From: an actinobacterium SCGC AAA044-N04
Lineage (GTDB): Bacteria; Actinomycetota; Actinomycetes; Nanopelagicales; Nanopelagicaceae
NCBI GenBank assembly: GCA_000378885.1
Contig: KB900461.1
Span: 234,792-267,764, forward strand
Direction of reading: 5' to 3'
Length of the DNA: 32,973 bases
The position numbers and the translations under genes were made by a program. The notes beneath the pieces were generated by a model. That model saw only the letters and a list, made by a program, of their open reading frames with translations. It was not told the origin of the DNA and did no database searches. How positions within the stretch are numbered: position 1 is the first letter of the stretch; every line of letters starts with the position of its first letter. Positions 32,184 through 32,973 of the stretch are shown one piece after another.

Positions 32184-32973
32184 GTGAAGTCAGTTATCGC
32201 CGAACATCTAGTCAAGACCTATCGCAATGGCGAGGTTAAAGCCTTAGATGATTTATCTCTTGATGTTGAAGAGGGCACAGTTTTAAGCGTATTAGGCCCC
32301 AATGGTGCGGGTAAAACAACAACTGTGAGAATACTCGCAACGTTGTTGAAACCTGATTCAGGTATTGCAACTGTTGCAGGAATCGATGTTATTAAGCATC
32401 CAGATAAAGTCCGTGAACTTATTGGTTTATCTGGTCAGTATGCGGCAGTAGATGAAACTTTAACTGGTTGGGATAACTTAGTGATGTTTGGTCGTTTGTA
32501 TCACTTAGGTAAAGCTGCTTCCATAAAGCGGGCTGAGGATTTGCTGGAAAGATTTTCACTTACAGATAGCGCTCGCCGTCCCATCAAGACGTATTCAGGT
32601 GGAATGCGCCGCAGATTAGATTTAGCTGCATCATTGATTGTGCAACCAAAAGTTCTATTTCTAGATGAACCAACAACTGGGCTTGACCCACGTGGTCGCC
32701 AAGAGATGTGGGAAGTAATCCAGGAGTTAGTTAAAGGTGGCGTAACGCTTTTATTAACTACCCAATACCTAGAAGAAGCTGATCAATTAGCTGATGAGAT
32801 TACTGTTATCGATCACGGAAAAGTAATTGCGCGTGGAACTTCAGATGCTTTAAAGAAGCAGGTTGGCGGAGAGCGCTTAGAGATTACTGTTGAAAATGTT
32901 GATATCGCTAAAACTCAAGAGATTGTTTCGCGTATCAGTGCCAGTGCAACACATACCGATATTCGAACTATTT
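32184..32973 (+). CDS. DrrA-type ABC exporter ATP-binding protein (cut by window end)
   Basis: The first 263 residues of an ABC ATPase of the daunorubicin-resistance (DrrA/NodI) family. Walker A is [10 protein letters not shown] (38-47), the Q-loop LSGQ (81-84), the signature [12 protein letters not shown] (136-147), Walker [16 protein letters not shown] (156-170) and the switch His is replaced by Gln in [15 protein letters not shown], a known feature of DrrA-like proteins. The C-terminal DrrA regulatory domain has begun ([15 protein letters not shown]). The membrane partner (DrrB-type) is expected downstream. The GTG start at 32184 is set by the frame and the leaderless -10; an adjacent GTG at 32182 is out of frame. 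Confidence 0.93.
   Translation, partial: MKSVIAEHLVKTYRNGEVKALDDLSLDVEEGTVLSVLGPNGAGKTTTVRILATLLKPDSGIATVAGIDVIKHPDKVRELIGLSGQYAAVDETLTGWDNLVMFGRLYHLGKAASIKRAEDLLERFSLTDSARRPIKTYSGGMRRRLDLAASLIVQPKVLFLDEPTTGLDPRGRQEMWEVIQELVKGGVTLLLTTQYLEEADQLADEITVIDHGKVIARGTSDALKKQVGGERLEITVENVDIAKTQEIVSRISASATHTDIRTI

Overview
The window reads as a chromosomal segment of a streamlined, moderate-GC actinobacterium. It contains no mobile element, CRISPR array or phage gene. The gene orders glp-rimJ-sepX, pmt/rsmI-metG-tatD-ksgA-ispE, glmU-prs-rplY-pth, mfd-(SurA-like)-mazG and eno-ftsB-DUF501-ppx are actinobacterial hallmarks. The base composition (by eye well below 50% G+C), minimal intergenic space and abundance of TANNNT promoters placed 6-7 nt before a start codon fit the free-living freshwater acI/Nanopelagicales type. 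That taxonomic assignment is inference.

Layout. 1-770: start of an MMPL exporter, a tiny acidic ORF and an FmdB zinc ribbon. 878-4397: a CopC-like protein, a CopD-CtaG fusion and an acyl-CoA dehydrogenase, each overlapping the next. 4387-7327: 5-formyl-THF cyclo-ligase, divergent from a cluster of a shrunken MoeA/gephyrin-like protein, a RimJ-type acetyltransferase and a SepX/GlpR-type membrane protein, probably connected with cell division. 7328-8602: protein O-mannosyltransferase. 8654-13699: rRNA modification, Met-tRNA synthetase, TatD nuclease, KsgA and isoprenoid kinase IspE. 13752-17608: tRNA-Gln, GlmU, PRPP synthetase, ribosomal protein L25 and peptidyl-tRNA hydrolase. 17609-20329: PEP carboxylase on the minus strand. 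20440-28333: Mfd, a SurA-like lipoprotein, MazG, enolase, FtsB/DivIC, DUF501 and Ppx/GppA. 28374-28449: a short-variable-arm tRNA with a UAA anticodon. 28544-32973: a Bax-inhibitor-like membrane protein, two translationally coupled MFS exporters and, divergently, the ATPase of a DrrA-type ABC exporter cut by the window end.

The most interesting signals are not the housekeeping genes. (1) The gephyrin-like protein has lost the whole MoeA domain II and the molybdenum-insertase active-site motifs, yet stays linked to sepX. (2) rplY is preceded by a 104-nt leader that can fold in two mutually exclusive ways, one of which pairs a CTCCTC element with the GAGGAG ribosome-binding site. (3) A class I tRNA carries a UAA anticodon, although bacterial tRNA-Leu is class II. 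(4) Leaderless promoters are frequent, including one pair of divergent -10 boxes that physically overlap. (5) Hairpins that could end transcription sit inside the 3' coding ends of convergent neighbours, where stop codons abut with no spacer.

No stretch longer than about 210 bases lacks a protein gene. The longest (28334-28543) holds the UAA tRNA and the leader of the Bax-inhibitor-like gene; the next (16246-16394) holds the rplY promoter and leader.
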